DNA of 64,000 nucleotides from Rhodobacter sp. (GCA_027489175.1 JAIYAE010000027.1:121475-185474); one strand, 5' to 3'; shown: positions 28,093 to 37,609, numbered from the stretch's first letter. A program made the numbers and translations. The notes: a model not told the origin generated them from the sequence alone.

Positions 28093-28557
28093 CTATGCGG
28101 CCTGCGGCGCCCGGCTTTCGGTCAGGATCGCATGCAGCTTGGCCGGGTCGGTGTTGGACCGCAGCTTCGTCACCACCCCCGGGTCCCGCATCGTCCGGCT
28201 GACCAGCGCCAGCGCCTTCAGATGGTCCACCCCGGAATCCTTGGGGGCAAACAGGGCAAAGACCAGATCCACCGGCTGCCGGTCGACGCTGTCATAGTCC
28301 AGTGGCTTTTCCAGCCGCAGGAAAACCCCGACGATACCCTTTAGATCTTCCAGCCGCGCATGGGGCAGGGCGATGCCATGGCCCACGCCGGTCGGCCCCA
28401 GCGTCTCACGCTCTTGCAGGCTGTCGATGGCCACTGCCGCCGACAGCCTATAGGCTTGCGCCGCGATCTCGCCCAGCTCCTGAAACAGTCGCTTCTTCGA
28501 GGTGAACTGTCCGACGAGGCGAACGGCACCGGGGACTAGTAGCTTGGAAAGTTCCAT
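28093..28557 (-). CDS. ptsN: Nitrogen-PTS EIIA protein PtsN
   Basis: This 154-residue phosphocarrier regulates potassium transport, nitrogen and other processes according to its phosphorylation state. The phosphorylated histidine is in GHGIALPHARLE. ETLGPTGVG and DLVFALFAPKDSGVDHLKALA are typical. It is downstream of hpf with a short gap, the common hpf-ptsN pairing. I see no rpoN in the window, although that gene often accompanies these. Confidence 0.95.
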   Translation of the reverse strand: MELSKLLVPGAVRLVGQFTSKKRLFQELGEIAAQAYRLSAAVAIDSLQERETLGPTGVGHGIALPHARLEDLKGIVGVFLRLEKPLDYDSVDRQPVDLVFALFAPKDSGVDHLKALALVSRTMRDPGVVTKLRSNTDPAKLHAILTESRAPQAA

Positions 28558-28587
28558 GGGCAGACGATGTTCCTGCGCGCGAGGGCG

Positions 28588-29163
28588 CTACTTGCTGTTG
28601 CGAGGGTCGATCCAGCCGATGTTCCCGTCTTCCCGACGGTACACGACATTCACGCCCCCATGGCCTTCGTTCCGAAAGACCAGCATGCGCTGCCCGGCCA
28701 GTTCCAGCTGCATCACGGCTTCGCCGACGGTGATCGAAGGAATCTTCGTCTCCATTTCGGCAATCACGATGGGCTGAAGCGTGTCGGGCTCCACATCCTC
28801 GATCTCCTCGGACGAGGCGAGGATATATGAGGACGCCCCGCCGAATTCAACAGGCGTTGCGCGGTGGTTGTGGTGGTTGCGGATCCGGCGCTTGTAGCGG
28901 CGCAGCTGCTTGTCCATCTTCTCGCGGCAGGATTCGAAGGCGGCATAGACCTCGGACGCATGGCCCTTGGCTTGCGCCGACAGGCCGGTGGACAGATGGA
29001 TCGTCGCTTCACAGACAAACTCATGCGCCACACGGGAAAAAACCACCACGCATTCGGTCGGGCGCTGGGCGTATTTCTCGACAACCTCACCCATTTCGGC
29101 CTTCACATGGGTCTGCAGGGCCTCACCGACGTCGATCTGTTTCCCGCTGATCTGGTAGCGCAT
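28588..29163 (-). CDS. hpf: Long-form ribosome hibernation promoting factor
   Basis: A 191-residue long HPF that dimerises 70S ribosomes to 100S in resting cells. The N-terminal domain (about 1-105) begins MRYQISGKQIDVGEALQTHV. After a variable linker, the C-terminal dimerisation domain has MTVGEAVMQLEL-like sequence (SITVGEAVMQLELAGQRMLVF) and VVYRREDGNIGWI. ATG 29163 has AGGAGAG just upstream. The 221-base gap to lptB probably holds its own promoter. Confidence 0.94.
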   Translation of the reverse strand: MRYQISGKQIDVGEALQTHVKAEMGEVVEKYAQRPTECVVVFSRVAHEFVCEATIHLSTGLSAQAKGHASEVYAAFESCREKMDKQLRRYKRRIRNHHNHRATPVEFGGASSYILASSEEIEDVEPDTLQPIVIAEMETKIPSITVGEAVMQLELAGQRMLVFRNEGHGGVNVVYRREDGNIGWIDPRNSK

Positions 29164-29347
29164 GGCCTCTCCTCTTGCCATTTGGCCGGGCGAGCCGGGT
29201 CATTCCGGGCCGTCCGACGCCTTCTTGAGATGGTGGAAGGAACGTGGCGTCACGCAAGCCCTGCCGCCTGCTTTCGCGGCCAAACGGATCAGACAAAGGG
29301 CATGTGACACACGCATCAAGGGTATTTGGCGCTAGCCCATGCCCCCT

Positions 29348-29353
29348 TGTCAA
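29348..29353 (-). promoter_or_regulatory. Possible -35 element upstream of hpf
   Basis: A perfect TTGACA lies on the minus strand, 185 bases before the hpf start. No good -10 follows at 16-18 bases (the nearest A/T-rich block, CAAATA, is at 19), so this is tentative. Confidence 0.2.
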
Positions 29354-29384
29354 CCGAGTCGATTCCGACCGGCCCGACAGCCGC

Positions 29385-30146
29385 CTAGATGATACGAAAG
29401 TTCTCGCCCAGATAGACCCGGCGCACGGTTTCGTCGCGCACCACTTCATCGGTAGTGCCGCTCATCAGCACCTTCCCGTCGTGCAGGATATAGGCCCGGT
29501 CGACGATATCGAGCGTCTCGCGGACGTTGTGGTCGGTGATCAGAACGCCGATGCCCCGGCTTTTCAGATCATGCACCAGATGGCGTATTTCCCCCACGGC
29601 GATGGGGTCAACGCCGGCAAAGGGTTCATCAAGAAGCAGGTATTTCGGATTTGCCGCAAGACAGCGGGCAATCTCGACCCGACGCCGTTCCCCGCCTGAC
29701 AGCGCCAGCGCAGGTGCGCGGCGCAGGTGGGTGATGGAAAACTCGCTCAGCAATTCCTCAAGCCGTTCGCGGCGCTTGTGCCGGTCGGACTCAATGATTT
29801 CCAGGACGGCAAGAATGTTGTCCTCAACCGACAGGCCGCGGAAAATGCTCACTTCCTGCGGCAGGTAGCCGATCCCCAGCCGCGCGCGGCGATACATCGG
29901 CAGGGCGGTCACATCCTTGCCGTCGATGATGACCTGCCCCCCTTCTGGCGTGACCAAGCCGGCGATGGAATAAAAGCAGGTGGTCTTGCCAGACCCGTTT
30001 GGCCCCAGAAGGGCGACCACCTCACCGCGCCGCAGTTCCATGCTGACATCCCGGATCACCGGGCGCTTCTTGTAGCTTTTGCGCAAGCTGCGCACCTGCA
30101 GCCCGCCTTCACCCGGTGTTACCGTCAGGTCAGGCTTGCCTGCCAT
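29385..30146 (-). CDS. lptB: LPS export ABC transporter ATPase LptB
   Basis: This 253-residue ATPase powers LPS extraction from the inner membrane with LptFG. Motifs are Walker A GPNGSGKTT, Q-loop LPQEVSIF, signature LSGGERRRVEIARCL and Walker B YLLLDEPFAGVDP, plus the switch H (TDHNV). The first ~15 residues are a short extra tail. The start overlaps the lptA stop as TGATG. Confidence 0.96.
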   Translation of the reverse strand: MAGKPDLTVTPGEGGLQVRSLRKSYKKRPVIRDVSMELRRGEVVALLGPNGSGKTTCFYSIAGLVTPEGGQVIIDGKDVTALPMYRRARLGIGYLPQEVSIFRGLSVEDNILAVLEIIESDRHKRRERLEELLSEFSITHLRRAPALALSGGERRRVEIARCLAANPKYLLLDEPFAGVDPIAVGEIRHLVHDLKSRGIGVLITDHNVRETLDIVDRAYILHDGKVLMSGTTDEVVRDETVRRVYLGENFRII

Positions 30147-30640
30147 CAGTTGCCACCTGGCACGAAGGTTGTGGTCACCCGCCCAGACATGAGGCCGGTG
30201 CCGTCGGTCAGGTTGATCGTAAGCTCTTGCCCCTGCATCGAAGAGGGGCCTTGCGTCAGCACCACATTGCCCGACATGACGATCATCCCGCTGTCGATGG
30301 TGTAGATCGCCCCGTCCGCCCGCGCGGCGTCGCCGAGGTTGGTCACATTGACACCGCCACTGGCGATCAGCTGGTCAATCTCACCGGGGGTGGAGCCGTA
30401 TTTGACCTGCACCTCACCGGCGCTGAGCGTCATGTCGCCCTGCACGACCTGCACATTGCCGGAAAAGACTGCCGTGCCATCGGCGTTGTTGACCGCAAGC
30501 TGGTCTGCAGTCACCTCGACCGGAAGTGAGGTGTCTTGCGCCAGATCGCCGAACGCGATCTTGGCCTGCTGCGCCAGCGCTGGAGTGACCAGCACTGCCA
30601 CGCTGATGGCGACGGTCAAAAGGCCCTGCTTCAATGCCAT
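30146..30640 (-). CDS. lptA: LPS transport periplasmic protein LptA
   Basis: A 164-residue periplasmic bridge protein with a signal peptide (LTVAISVAVLVTPALA|Q) and an OstA/LptA beta-jellyroll: PVEVTADQLAVNNADGTAVFSGNVQVVQGD and VKYGS. It carries LPS between LptC and the outer membrane. It lies 10 bases downstream of lptC and overlaps lptB. Confidence 0.9.
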   Translation of the reverse strand: MALKQGLLTVAISVAVLVTPALAQQAKIAFGDLAQDTSLPVEVTADQLAVNNADGTAVFSGNVQVVQGDMTLSAGEVQVKYGSTPGEIDQLIASGGVNVTNLGDAARADGAIYTIDSGMIVMSGNVVLTQGPSSMQGQELTINLTDGTGLMSGRVTTTFVPGGN

Positions 30641-30650
30641 ACGTCAAACC

Positions 30651-31271
30651 TCATGGGCCACGGCCACCGGGTTGGTATACCAGCCGGACGCCACCATTGA
30701 AAACCAGAAGATACCCGCCAGGGGTGCCCCCTTGGGTAGGATTGTCCTGACCAAGGGTCATTCTGCCTGCAGAAAGATCACCCGCGGGGCCGGTGGCGGT
30801 GACCGGGGTCTGCGTCTGCAGGCCTGAGCGGTCCATTCTTGCGGCAAGTTCCGCCGTCTCAACCCGGTAGCCAGAGCTGGTGGTGACCACGACACCACCC
30901 GAAAGCAGGATTTCTTGCGCGGCCGCATCCATCACGGCGGTGGCGGCGGTCAGGTTGGTGACCGCGCCATCGGGCGTGTCCAGCTGCAGACGCAGGCCCT
31001 GCGCCCCGGCCGGGGTGCCGTCGGCCGCCGGGCGCGCCTCATCCGCGGACAAGGTCAAGGCCGCGCCGTCGCTGGTGGTGCCGGCATAGGTGGGCGCGGT
31101 CATCCTTGGTTCGCGGGCCAGGCCTTCGACGTCGACCTCGGCGTAGGGCAGGGCGGCTTCGGGGTCGATCCGGTCGGCCAGCAGAAACAGGGTTGCCAGG
31201 ATTGCGAGCGCCAAGAGCGGCAAGGTCAGCTTCAGCCACCCCACAATCTGCGTATGCCGATCCGTCGCCAT
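30651..31271 (-). CDS. lptC: LPS export protein LptC
   Basis: A 206-residue bitopic protein with one membrane helix near residues 12-28 (LKLTLPLLALAILATLFLLA) and a periplasmic LptC fold (MTAPTYAGTTSDGAALTLSA; GGVVVTTSSGYRVETAELAA). It docks LptB2FG to LptA. Three bases separate it from the kdsD stop. Confidence 0.88.
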   Translation of the reverse strand: MATDRHTQIVGWLKLTLPLLALAILATLFLLADRIDPEAALPYAEVDVEGLAREPRMTAPTYAGTTSDGAALTLSADEARPAADGTPAGAQGLRLQLDTPDGAVTNLTAATAVMDAAAQEILLSGGVVVTTSSGYRVETAELAARMDRSGLQTQTPVTATGPAGDLSAGRMTLGQDNPTQGGTPGGYLLVFNGGVRLVYQPGGRGP

Positions 31272-31274
31272 GGG

Positions 31275-32231
31275 TCAGACCACACCCGCGCGCAAACAAT
31301 CATGCACATGCAGGATGCCGATGGCCTTCGGCCCGTCGGTGACCAGAAGGCAGGTGATCTTGCGGCTGTTCATCACGGCCAGCGCCTCGCCCGCCAGGGC
31401 CTCGGTGCCGATGGTCCGGGGGTTCCGGGTCATCACCTCTCCGGCGGTGTGCGACATCAGGCCGTCCAGATGCCGCCGCAGGTCACCGTCGGTGATGATC
31501 CCGGCCAGATTGCCTGTGGCATCGGTCACCCCCACCACGCCAAAGCCGCTGCGGGTGATGGCCAGCAGGACCTGACCCATGTCCAGCGCCTCGGGCACCA
31601 GCGGTGGGTCGGCATGCATCAGATCGCGCACGCGGAGGAGGCGCGCCCCCAGCTTGCCGCCGGGGTGGAACATGCGGAAGTGGTCAGGGGTAAAGGCGCG
31701 ATGCTCCATCAGCGCAATCGCCAACGCGTCGCCCAGGGCCAGGGTCATGGTCGTCGAGGTGGTGGGGACGATCCCCGTCTCACACGCCTCGGGCACCTCA
31801 GGCAAAAGGATCGCCACATCCGCCTGCCGCATCAGGGTAGAGCCCGCCCGCCCGGCCACGCCGATCAGGGGGATCGCAAAGCGCTTGGCGTGGGCGAGGA
31901 TATCCGCCAGCTCCGGCGTCTCACCGGAATTCGACAGCACGATCAGCACATCGCCTTCGGCCACCATGCCAAGGTCACCATGGCTCGCCTCAGCCGGATG
32001 CACGAAATGCGCTGGTGTGCCGGTGCTGGCAAAGGTCGCGGCAATCTTGCGTGCGATATGCCCCGATTTCCCCATGCCCGAGACGATGACCCGCCCCTTC
32101 GCCGCCATCAACAGGCTGACCGCGGCCGAGAAACTGTCGCCCAGTGCATCGGCAAGGGCGTCCAGCGCCCCCGCCTCGCGCCGGATCACCCGACGGCCAG
32201 TTTCAAGCGTGTCAGTGGAGATAGATGTCAT
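31275..32231 (-). CDS. kdsD: Arabinose-5-phosphate isomerase (KdsD/KpsF)
   Basis: A 318-residue enzyme making arabinose-5-phosphate from ribulose-5-phosphate, the first Kdo step. The SIS domain has VSGMGKSGHIARKIAATFASTGT, the family-typical HPAEASHGDLGM, LSNSGETPEL and TTSTTMTLALGDALAIAL. Two CBS domains follow (about 200-318). ATG 32231 fits the family start and overlaps the RNase D gene by 20 bases. kdsC, often next to kdsD, is not here. Confidence 0.95.
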   Translation of the reverse strand: MTSISTDTLETGRRVIRREAGALDALADALGDSFSAAVSLLMAAKGRVIVSGMGKSGHIARKIAATFASTGTPAHFVHPAEASHGDLGMVAEGDVLIVLSNSGETPELADILAHAKRFAIPLIGVAGRAGSTLMRQADVAILLPEVPEACETGIVPTTSTTMTLALGDALAIALMEHRAFTPDHFRMFHPGGKLGARLLRVRDLMHADPPLVPEALDMGQVLLAITRSGFGVVGVTDATGNLAGIITDGDLRRHLDGLMSHTAGEVMTRNPRTIGTEALAGEALAVMNSRKITCLLVTDGPKAIGILHVHDCLRAGVV

Positions 32232-32826
32232 GCGTCTCGTCCCAGCCCAGAAGGTCAAGCTCGGCCCGGGTGGGCAGGAAGTCAAAGCAGCGCTGCGCCA
32301 GCTCCAGCCGGCCCTCGCGGACCAGCCGCGCCTCAAGTTCACGCTTCAGGGCGTGCAGGTACAGGACATCCGACGCCGCGTATTCCTTCTGCGCCTCGGT
32401 CAGCACCTCTGACCCCCAGTCGCTGGTCTGCTGCTGCTTCGAGACATCGACATTGACCAAATCAGCGAGAAGGTATTTCAGCCCATGCCGATCCGTGAAG
32501 GTCCGCACCAGCTTGGACGCGATCTTGGTGCACCAGACCGGCGCGGTCGTGACGCCAAAAGCCTGCTTCAGCATGGCAATGTCAAAGCGGCCGTAGTGGA
32601 ACAGTTTCAGGACCGCAGGGTCGGCCAGCATCGCCTCAAGGTTCGGGGCGCGGGTCTGGCCCTTGGCGATCTGCACCAGATGCGCGTCGCCCGACCCGTC
32701 TGACAGCTGCACCAGGCACAACCGGTCGCGGCGCGGGTCAAGGCCCATGGTTTCAGTGTCAATTGCCACCACCGGGCCAAGGGTAAGCCCATCGGGAAGG
32801 TCGGTCTGGTAAAGGTGAATGGCCAC
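32212..32826 (-). CDS. RNase D-type 3'-5' exonuclease
   Basis: A 204-residue DEDDy exonuclease: ExoI VAIDTETMGLDPRRDRL, ExoII FHYGRFDIAML and ExoIII SDVLYLHAL. It lacks the HRDC domains of long RNase D, as usual for short alphaproteobacterial forms. The start is GTG 32826 (VAIHLYQTDLPDG) with GGAGAG upstream; the longer frame extends through non-coding sequence. It heads the kdsD-lptCAB run. Possibly tRNA or small-RNA 3' processing. Confidence 0.88.
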   Translation of the reverse strand: MAIHLYQTDLPDGLTLGPVVAIDTETMGLDPRRDRLCLVQLSDGSGDAHLVQIAKGQTRAPNLEAMLADPAVLKLFHYGRFDIAMLKQAFGVTTAPVWCTKIASKLVRTFTDRHGLKYLLADLVNVDVSKQQQTSDWGSEVLTEAQKEYAASDVLYLHALKRELEARLVREGRLELAQRCFDFLPTRAELDLLGWDETHDIYLH

Positions 32827-33216
32827 GCGGTCTCTCCAAAGGTTCCCAAGGGGATTACGCCCCGCACCCTTGGCGGTCAACCGCTGGCACCCGACTTGCG
32901 CGGCCAGCCGCGCCGGGCGATGGCCATTGGAGCGGGTCTTGGGAACGGAGGGAGCCAACGCCTGCCCGGCGGTGACCGGCCCCAACGCAGTCGGGATTGC
33001 CTGGCCGCCGACTGCTGGGCATTGGACATAAGGATGGAAAGATGCGGCAGCCCGATGGCGCAGGTTCCCAAAAAGATCGCCGGGCCCGCCGCCTTTGGTG
33101 CAGGCAGCCATCCGCTGGATTTCGAGAGACTCACTGTGCCTGCATGTCTCTTGCTGCATGATCCCATCAGGCGCATGTTTTGTGGCGATCTGACCCGCCG
33201 CACCAAAGGCCACCCC
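32827..33216. other. 390-base gene-free interval between divergent RNase D and VOC genes
   Basis: No convincing gene or RNA is seen. A plus-strand frame stays open across it in phase with the VOC gene, but the composition is not protein-like. It should hold the two divergent promoters, which I cannot place with confidence. Confidence 0.5.
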
Positions 33217-34044
33217 ATGCTGACCCTTCCGCTTTCCACCGCCGCCGCCCCGGTTGAGGTGTCGCATGTCGCGCTCACCGTTCATGACCTGGCTGGAATG
33301 ACCGCGTTTTATCGACAGGCTCTCGGTCTGGAAGAGGTTGCCTCGGTCCCGGGCGTCAGCCGCTTGGGCGTTGCCGGCCGCCCGTTGATCGAGTTGCGGT
33401 CAGATCCTGCGGCGCGCAAGGCTTCGCCGCGCGAGGCGGGCCTGTTTCACACCGCCTTTCTGATGCCGGATCGCCCCGCCTTGGCCCGCTGGCTTCGGCA
33501 TGCGGCTGACACGGGCCTTCGGCTGCAAGGCGCCTCGGACCATCTGGTCAGTGAAGCGATCTATCTGAGTGATCCGGAAGGCAACGGGATCGAGGTTTAC
33601 GCCGACCGTCCCCGCAGTGCTTGGCATGACGCCACCGGCGCGATCAAGATGGCCACCGAGGCGCTGGATCTGAACGCCCTGGTTCAAGCCGCCGACCGCC
33701 CCTGGAGCGCTGCACCCGAGGGTTTGGTTGTTGGCCACGTCCACCTGCAGGTTGGCGCGATTGCCGAAGCCGAGGCGTTTTACAGCGGCGTGCTTGGCCT
33801 GCCGATCATGGCCCGCTATCCGGGGGCTGCCTTCTACGGCTCGGGCGGTTATCACCACCACATTGCGACCAATGTCTGGAACAGTCGCGGCGCGGGTTCG
33901 CGCAACTATCCGGCCACCGGTCTGGCCGAGCTGACGCTGGCAGTCGATGCGGACGCCCTGGCCGCGATCAAGGCCAAGGGCAGGGCCGACCGTATGGAGG
34001 ACCCCTGGGGCACCGTCATCACCCTGCAGCCGAAGTCTGCCTGA
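33217..34044 (+). CDS. VOC (glyoxalase/extradiol dioxygenase-like) protein
   Basis: A 275-residue protein with two vicinal-oxygen-chelate modules: EVSHVALTVHDLAGMTAFYRQ (about 13-33), with GLFHTAF and GNGIEVYADRP, then VGHVHLQVGAIAEAEAFYS, HHHIATNVW. It looks like the CatE-type 2,3-dioxygenase group: His and Glu ligands are plausible in each half. ATG 33217 gives the best start; 33175 is an in-frame alternative. Substrate unknown. It converges on flgI, 9 bases apart. Confidence 0.8.
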   Translation: MLTLPLSTAAAPVEVSHVALTVHDLAGMTAFYRQALGLEEVASVPGVSRLGVAGRPLIELRSDPAARKASPREAGLFHTAFLMPDRPALARWLRHAADTGLRLQGASDHLVSEAIYLSDPEGNGIEVYADRPRSAWHDATGAIKMATEALDLNALVQAADRPWSAAPEGLVVGHVHLQVGAIAEAEAFYSGVLGLPIMARYPGAAFYGSGGYHHHIATNVWNSRGAGSRNYPATGLAELTLAVDADALAAIKAKGRADRMEDPWGTVITLQPKSA

Positions 34045-34053
34045 GCAATCGGG

Positions 34054-35145
34054 TCAGTTCACCACAAACTCGGCATGCAGCGCCCCTGCGGCGTTGATGC
34101 TTTTCAAGATGTCGATCATGTCATGCGGGGCCACGCCAAGCGCGTTCAGCCCTGCAACCACTTCGGCCAGGTCGGTGCCGCCGCGCACTTCGGCCAGGCC
34201 ATTGCCGTCCTTGGTGATCTCGGCGTTGGAGCGGGGGACGACGACCGTCTCCCCCTCGCTGAACGGGTTCGGCTGCACGACCAGCGGGCTTTCCTCAACC
34301 CGCAGGGTCAAGTTGCCCTGCGCCACGGCAACCCGGCTGATCCGCACATCCGCGCCCATCACGATGGTGCCTGACCGTTGATCAACCACCACCCGTGCCC
34401 GGGTTTCGGGTTCCACCAGAATTCCCTCGATCCGGCTGAGGACATGGGCCGGAGACCGCATTCCCGCGGCCGCGATGTCGATGGCGACGGTGCCGGAATC
34501 CTGCATCTCGGCGACCCGCCGCCCGAAATCGGCGTTCACCGCGCGTTCAATGCGTTCTGCCGTGGTGAAATCAGCCGATTTCAGCGCCATGCGCAGGACC
34601 GGCAGACCGGCAAAGTCAAACTCAACCTCGCGCTCTACCCGCGCGCCTGAGGGGATGCCCCCGGCCGTGGGAACACCCTGCACTACACGCGCCGCGTCGC
34701 CTTCGGCGGAGACACCGCCTGCAATGATCGTGCCTTGGGCCACGGCGTAGATCTGCCCGTCCGCCCCGTTCAGAGGGGTCATGATCAAGGTGCCACCCAG
34801 CAGGCTTTTCGCGTCGCCAATCGCCGAAACCGTTACATCAATCCGCGTTCCGGCCCGGGCAAAGGGCGGCAGTTGCGCAGTCACGAAGACCGCGGCCACG
34901 TTCTTCGGGCGAAACTCCTCGCCCGTGACATTGGCGCCCAGGCGTTCCAGAAGATTGGCCATGATCTCTTCGGTGAAAGGCGCGTTGCGGATGCCGTCGC
35001 CGGTGCCGTTCAGACCCACGACCAGGCCATAGCCCACCAGATCGTTGCCGCGCACGCCGTCGAATTCCACCAGATCCTTGATGCGGATCGGTTCGGCTGC
35101 AGCCGAGGTGGCGACAAGAAACAGGGCCAGAAGCATTCGGATCAT
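34054..35145 (-). CDS. flgI: Flagellar P-ring protein FlgI
   Basis: A 363-residue periplasmic protein forming the P ring around the flagellar rod in peptidoglycan. It has a signal peptide (MLLALFLVATSAAA), then IRIKDLVEFDGVRGNDLVGYGLVVGL NGTGD-type sequence, KNVAAVFVTAQLP, VDVTVSAIGDA (VTVSAIGDAKSLLGGTL) and GTIVMGADVRI. Normal length. Start overlaps the flgL stop by ATGA; last of the five flagellar genes here. Confidence 0.96.
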   Translation of the reverse strand: MIRMLLALFLVATSAAAEPIRIKDLVEFDGVRGNDLVGYGLVVGLNGTGDGIRNAPFTEEIMANLLERLGANVTGEEFRPKNVAAVFVTAQLPPFARAGTRIDVTVSAIGDAKSLLGGTLIMTPLNGADGQIYAVAQGTIIAGGVSAEGDAARVVQGVPTAGGIPSGARVEREVEFDFAGLPVLRMALKSADFTTAERIERAVNADFGRRVAEMQDSGTVAIDIAAAGMRSPAHVLSRIEGILVEPETRARVVVDQRSGTIVMGADVRISRVAVAQGNLTLRVEESPLVVQPNPFSEGETVVVPRSNAEITKDGNGLAEVRGGTDLAEVVAGLNALGVAPHDMIDILKSINAAGALHAEFVVN

Positions 35146-36143
35146 CTGAGGAAATCCACAAGGCTAAGCCGCGAGACGCGGGCGGTGACGAGATAGAGCG
35201 ATTCCAGCTGCGAACGGGCGTTTTCCAGCCGGGTCGCCGCTTCATAGGGGTCAACCGCCCCGATCTCAGACCGCAGGAGACCCAGCGCCGTGCCTTCGGC
35301 GGCATTACGGGTGCGGGCAGATTCGATCTGGGCTTCGACGGTGCCGATCCGGGCGGCAAGGCCGATCCGCGCATCTTCGGTGGTCAGCAACTCTTGCCCT
35401 GCGCGTTGTGCTAGCTGCGCCCGTTCGCGGGAATCGCCGGCCAGCATGCCCCGGTCCAGCAGGGCGGCCATCGCGAAACCGGCCAGCGTGTCGCGGATCG
35501 CGGGGTCAAGCGCGGTGGTCGAGAGGTCCGCCGTCTCACCCGGCGCAATCGGCGCTGGCGAAAGCGGCCCGCCGCCCTGATAGAAGGCGCCGTACCCCAG
35601 GGGATCGGCGAACCAATTCACCACGGCAGTAGCCACCTGCGCGGCGGTCGTAGATCCGGCTGCCGCCGTCTCCAGCGCGGTCAAGAGGGCATCGGCGCTG
35701 CCCAACGGCACGGTGTCGGTGGCCGTGCCGGAAAACGCCGCCCGCCCCGAGGCCTGGCTGTTCACGAGGCCGATCACGCTTTCCAGCCGGGTGCGGGCAT
35801 CTGCCGCGACCGAGTTGACCTCCGCCACCGTGGAATAATCCCGTGCGCCGATCAGCGTCGTCGTGATTCCGGCCGCAAGCGACGACATTCCCGCAAGGGT
35901 GTTCTGCTGCACGCTGGCCTGAAACGCGGCATCCGAGGTCGTGGTCTTGAAGGCATCCAGCCGGGTCAGGCTGGCATCCACCGCCAGAAGTGGTCCCACA
36001 TCGCCGCGCAGCGCTTTGGCAATGTCGCTTTGGCGGCCGGTCGTCACCTCGATCGAGGCGCGCTGGACCTGACCGCGCAGGTCGGCCCCTTGACGTGCCA
36101 GGATATTGGTCAGGCTTGCATCGCCGACGGAGACCCGGGTCAT
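35142..36143 (-). CDS. flgL: Flagellar hook-filament junction protein FlgL
   Basis: A 333-residue junction protein (HAP3) of the flagellin superfamily joining hook and filament. The N-terminal helix SLTNILARQGADLRGQVQRA and the C-terminal helix AATRLENARSQLESLYLVTARVS pair in the D0/D1 coiled core. The centre is variable. It overlaps flgK and flgI by 4 bases each. Confidence 0.88.
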   Translation of the reverse strand: MTRVSVGDASLTNILARQGADLRGQVQRASIEVTTGRQSDIAKALRGDVGPLLAVDASLTRLDAFKTTTSDAAFQASVQQNTLAGMSSLAAGITTTLIGARDYSTVAEVNSVAADARTRLESVIGLVNSQASGRAAFSGTATDTVPLGSADALLTALETAAAGSTTAAQVATAVVNWFADPLGYGAFYQGGGPLSPAPIAPGETADLSTTALDPAIRDTLAGFAMAALLDRGMLAGDSRERAQLAQRAGQELLTTEDARIGLAARIGTVEAQIESARTRNAAEGTALGLLRSEIGAVDPYEAATRLENARSQLESLYLVTARVSRLSLVDFLR

Positions 36144-37603
36144 GAGCCGATCCGAAGCAGAGTGTTGATCATGTCGTTCACCGTCTGGATGACTTTCGCG
36201 TTGGCCGAGTAGTTCTTTTCGATGACCAGAAGCTGCTGCATCTCCTGGTCGGTATCGATGCCGTTCTGCGCCTCGATGTCCGAAAGCGCGGTCAGACGAC
36301 CGGCGGCGAAGGATTGTTCCGACTGGGCCGACAGTCGCAGCGTCGAGGCGTCGGACAGAAGATCGCGGGTCAGGCCGGCAAAGCTGCGGCTGCCCGCGAA
36401 GAAGGCGGTCGAGGACAGCGGGTTGGTCGCGGTCAGGGCGCCCTGAAGCGCGGTCAGGAGTGTTCCGTTGCCGGGCGGGCCAGAGGTGACCGCCCCAAGG
36501 CCATCACGCAGCCGGAAGAGCGCGCCGCCCTGGGCCGGATCGGCGGCAGCATTCATCACCAGCCGCCCGGCCAGACCGGTTTCATCGGCAGGCAGGAAGG
36601 CAAGGCCGCGATCGGTGAAAAGCCCGGGCGCACCGGGTGCCAGTGTCGGGTCAAGCCCCGGGGCTGCGAACCGTTCCACCAGATCGCGGGCGACGGCGTC
36701 AAGCTTGCCTTGCGCGCTGACGGAAAGCTCATCCCGGACGGCAAAAAGCCCGCCGAGTGTGCCGCCCAGAACCGGGCTAGTGGTGCCACTGGTGTCATAG
36801 GGGCGGCCGTTGATCGTGATGCCGGACAGCCCGCCCGACGCTTGCGTCATCTCGGGCGTGATCAGGCGGGTGGGGGTGAAGCCGAAGACGGCGGCCTTGC
36901 TGTCCAGGAGCGTGACACCGCCGGTGGTGTAAAGCGCGATCTGGTTCATGTCGCCCTGAACCTCACGGATCGGGACGATGGTGGAAATCGTGTCGACCAG
37001 CCGTTGGCGTTCATCCAGCAGGGCCGAAACGTCGCGGCCGAGGCCGGTGAAGCTGAGGAGGGAATCGTTCAGTTTCTCAAGCTGAGCCAGCGTGCCGTTC
37101 AGCGTGCCTACCTGATCGGCGATCTGGCGATCCGCGCTCATCCGGGCGTCCTGGATGTCATCGGTGGCGCTGGCGAGGCCGTTGATCAGGCTGCCGATGT
37201 TGCTGGCGATGGTGGCGAGCCGCGCCTCGGATTCCGGGCGGCTGGCGGCCTGCAGAAGCGACTGGTCAAGGTTTGCGACCCGCGCCGACAAAGATCCTGC
37301 GCTGTCGGGCGTGCCAAAGGCCTGTTCAACGCGGGCAAGGAAGGCGGCCCTGACGTCACGGTCGCCCTCACTCGCTTCGGCAAGACGACGTTCGCCCAGA
37401 AGCTGGCGATCCACGTCGCGGGTGATTCCGGTGATCGCAACCCCCTGCCCGGTCCCGGCCAAAACCGCGGCGCGCAAGCCAACCTCGCGCCGGGCATAGC
37501 CGGGGGTGGTGGCGTTGGCCACGTTCGACGACAGGATTTCCGCCTGCCGCGAAGTGGCCGAAAGGCCGGTCAGGGCCGAGCTGAGGGCTGACGTGATGCT
37601 CAT
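36140..37603 (-). CDS. flgK: Flagellar hook-associated protein FlgK
   Basis: A 487-residue HAP1. The N-terminus SALSSALTGLSATSRQAEIL then SSNVANATTPGYARREV is the conserved rod/hook signature. The C-terminus ends in VIEKNYSANAKVIQTVNDMI. It forms the first junction ring beyond the hook. Six bases after flgE, overlapping flgL. Confidence 0.95.
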   Translation of the reverse strand: MSITSALSSALTGLSATSRQAEILSSNVANATTPGYARREVGLRAAVLAGTGQGVAITGITRDVDRQLLGERRLAEASEGDRDVRAAFLARVEQAFGTPDSAGSLSARVANLDQSLLQAASRPESEARLATIASNIGSLINGLASATDDIQDARMSADRQIADQVGTLNGTLAQLEKLNDSLLSFTGLGRDVSALLDERQRLVDTISTIVPIREVQGDMNQIALYTTGGVTLLDSKAAVFGFTPTRLITPEMTQASGGLSGITINGRPYDTSGTTSPVLGGTLGGLFAVRDELSVSAQGKLDAVARDLVERFAAPGLDPTLAPGAPGLFTDRGLAFLPADETGLAGRLVMNAAADPAQGGALFRLRDGLGAVTSGPPGNGTLLTALQGALTATNPLSSTAFFAGSRSFAGLTRDLLSDASTLRLSAQSEQSFAAGRLTALSDIEAQNGIDTDQEMQQLLVIEKNYSANAKVIQTVNDMINTLLRIGS

Positions 37604-37609
37604 CGCCGG

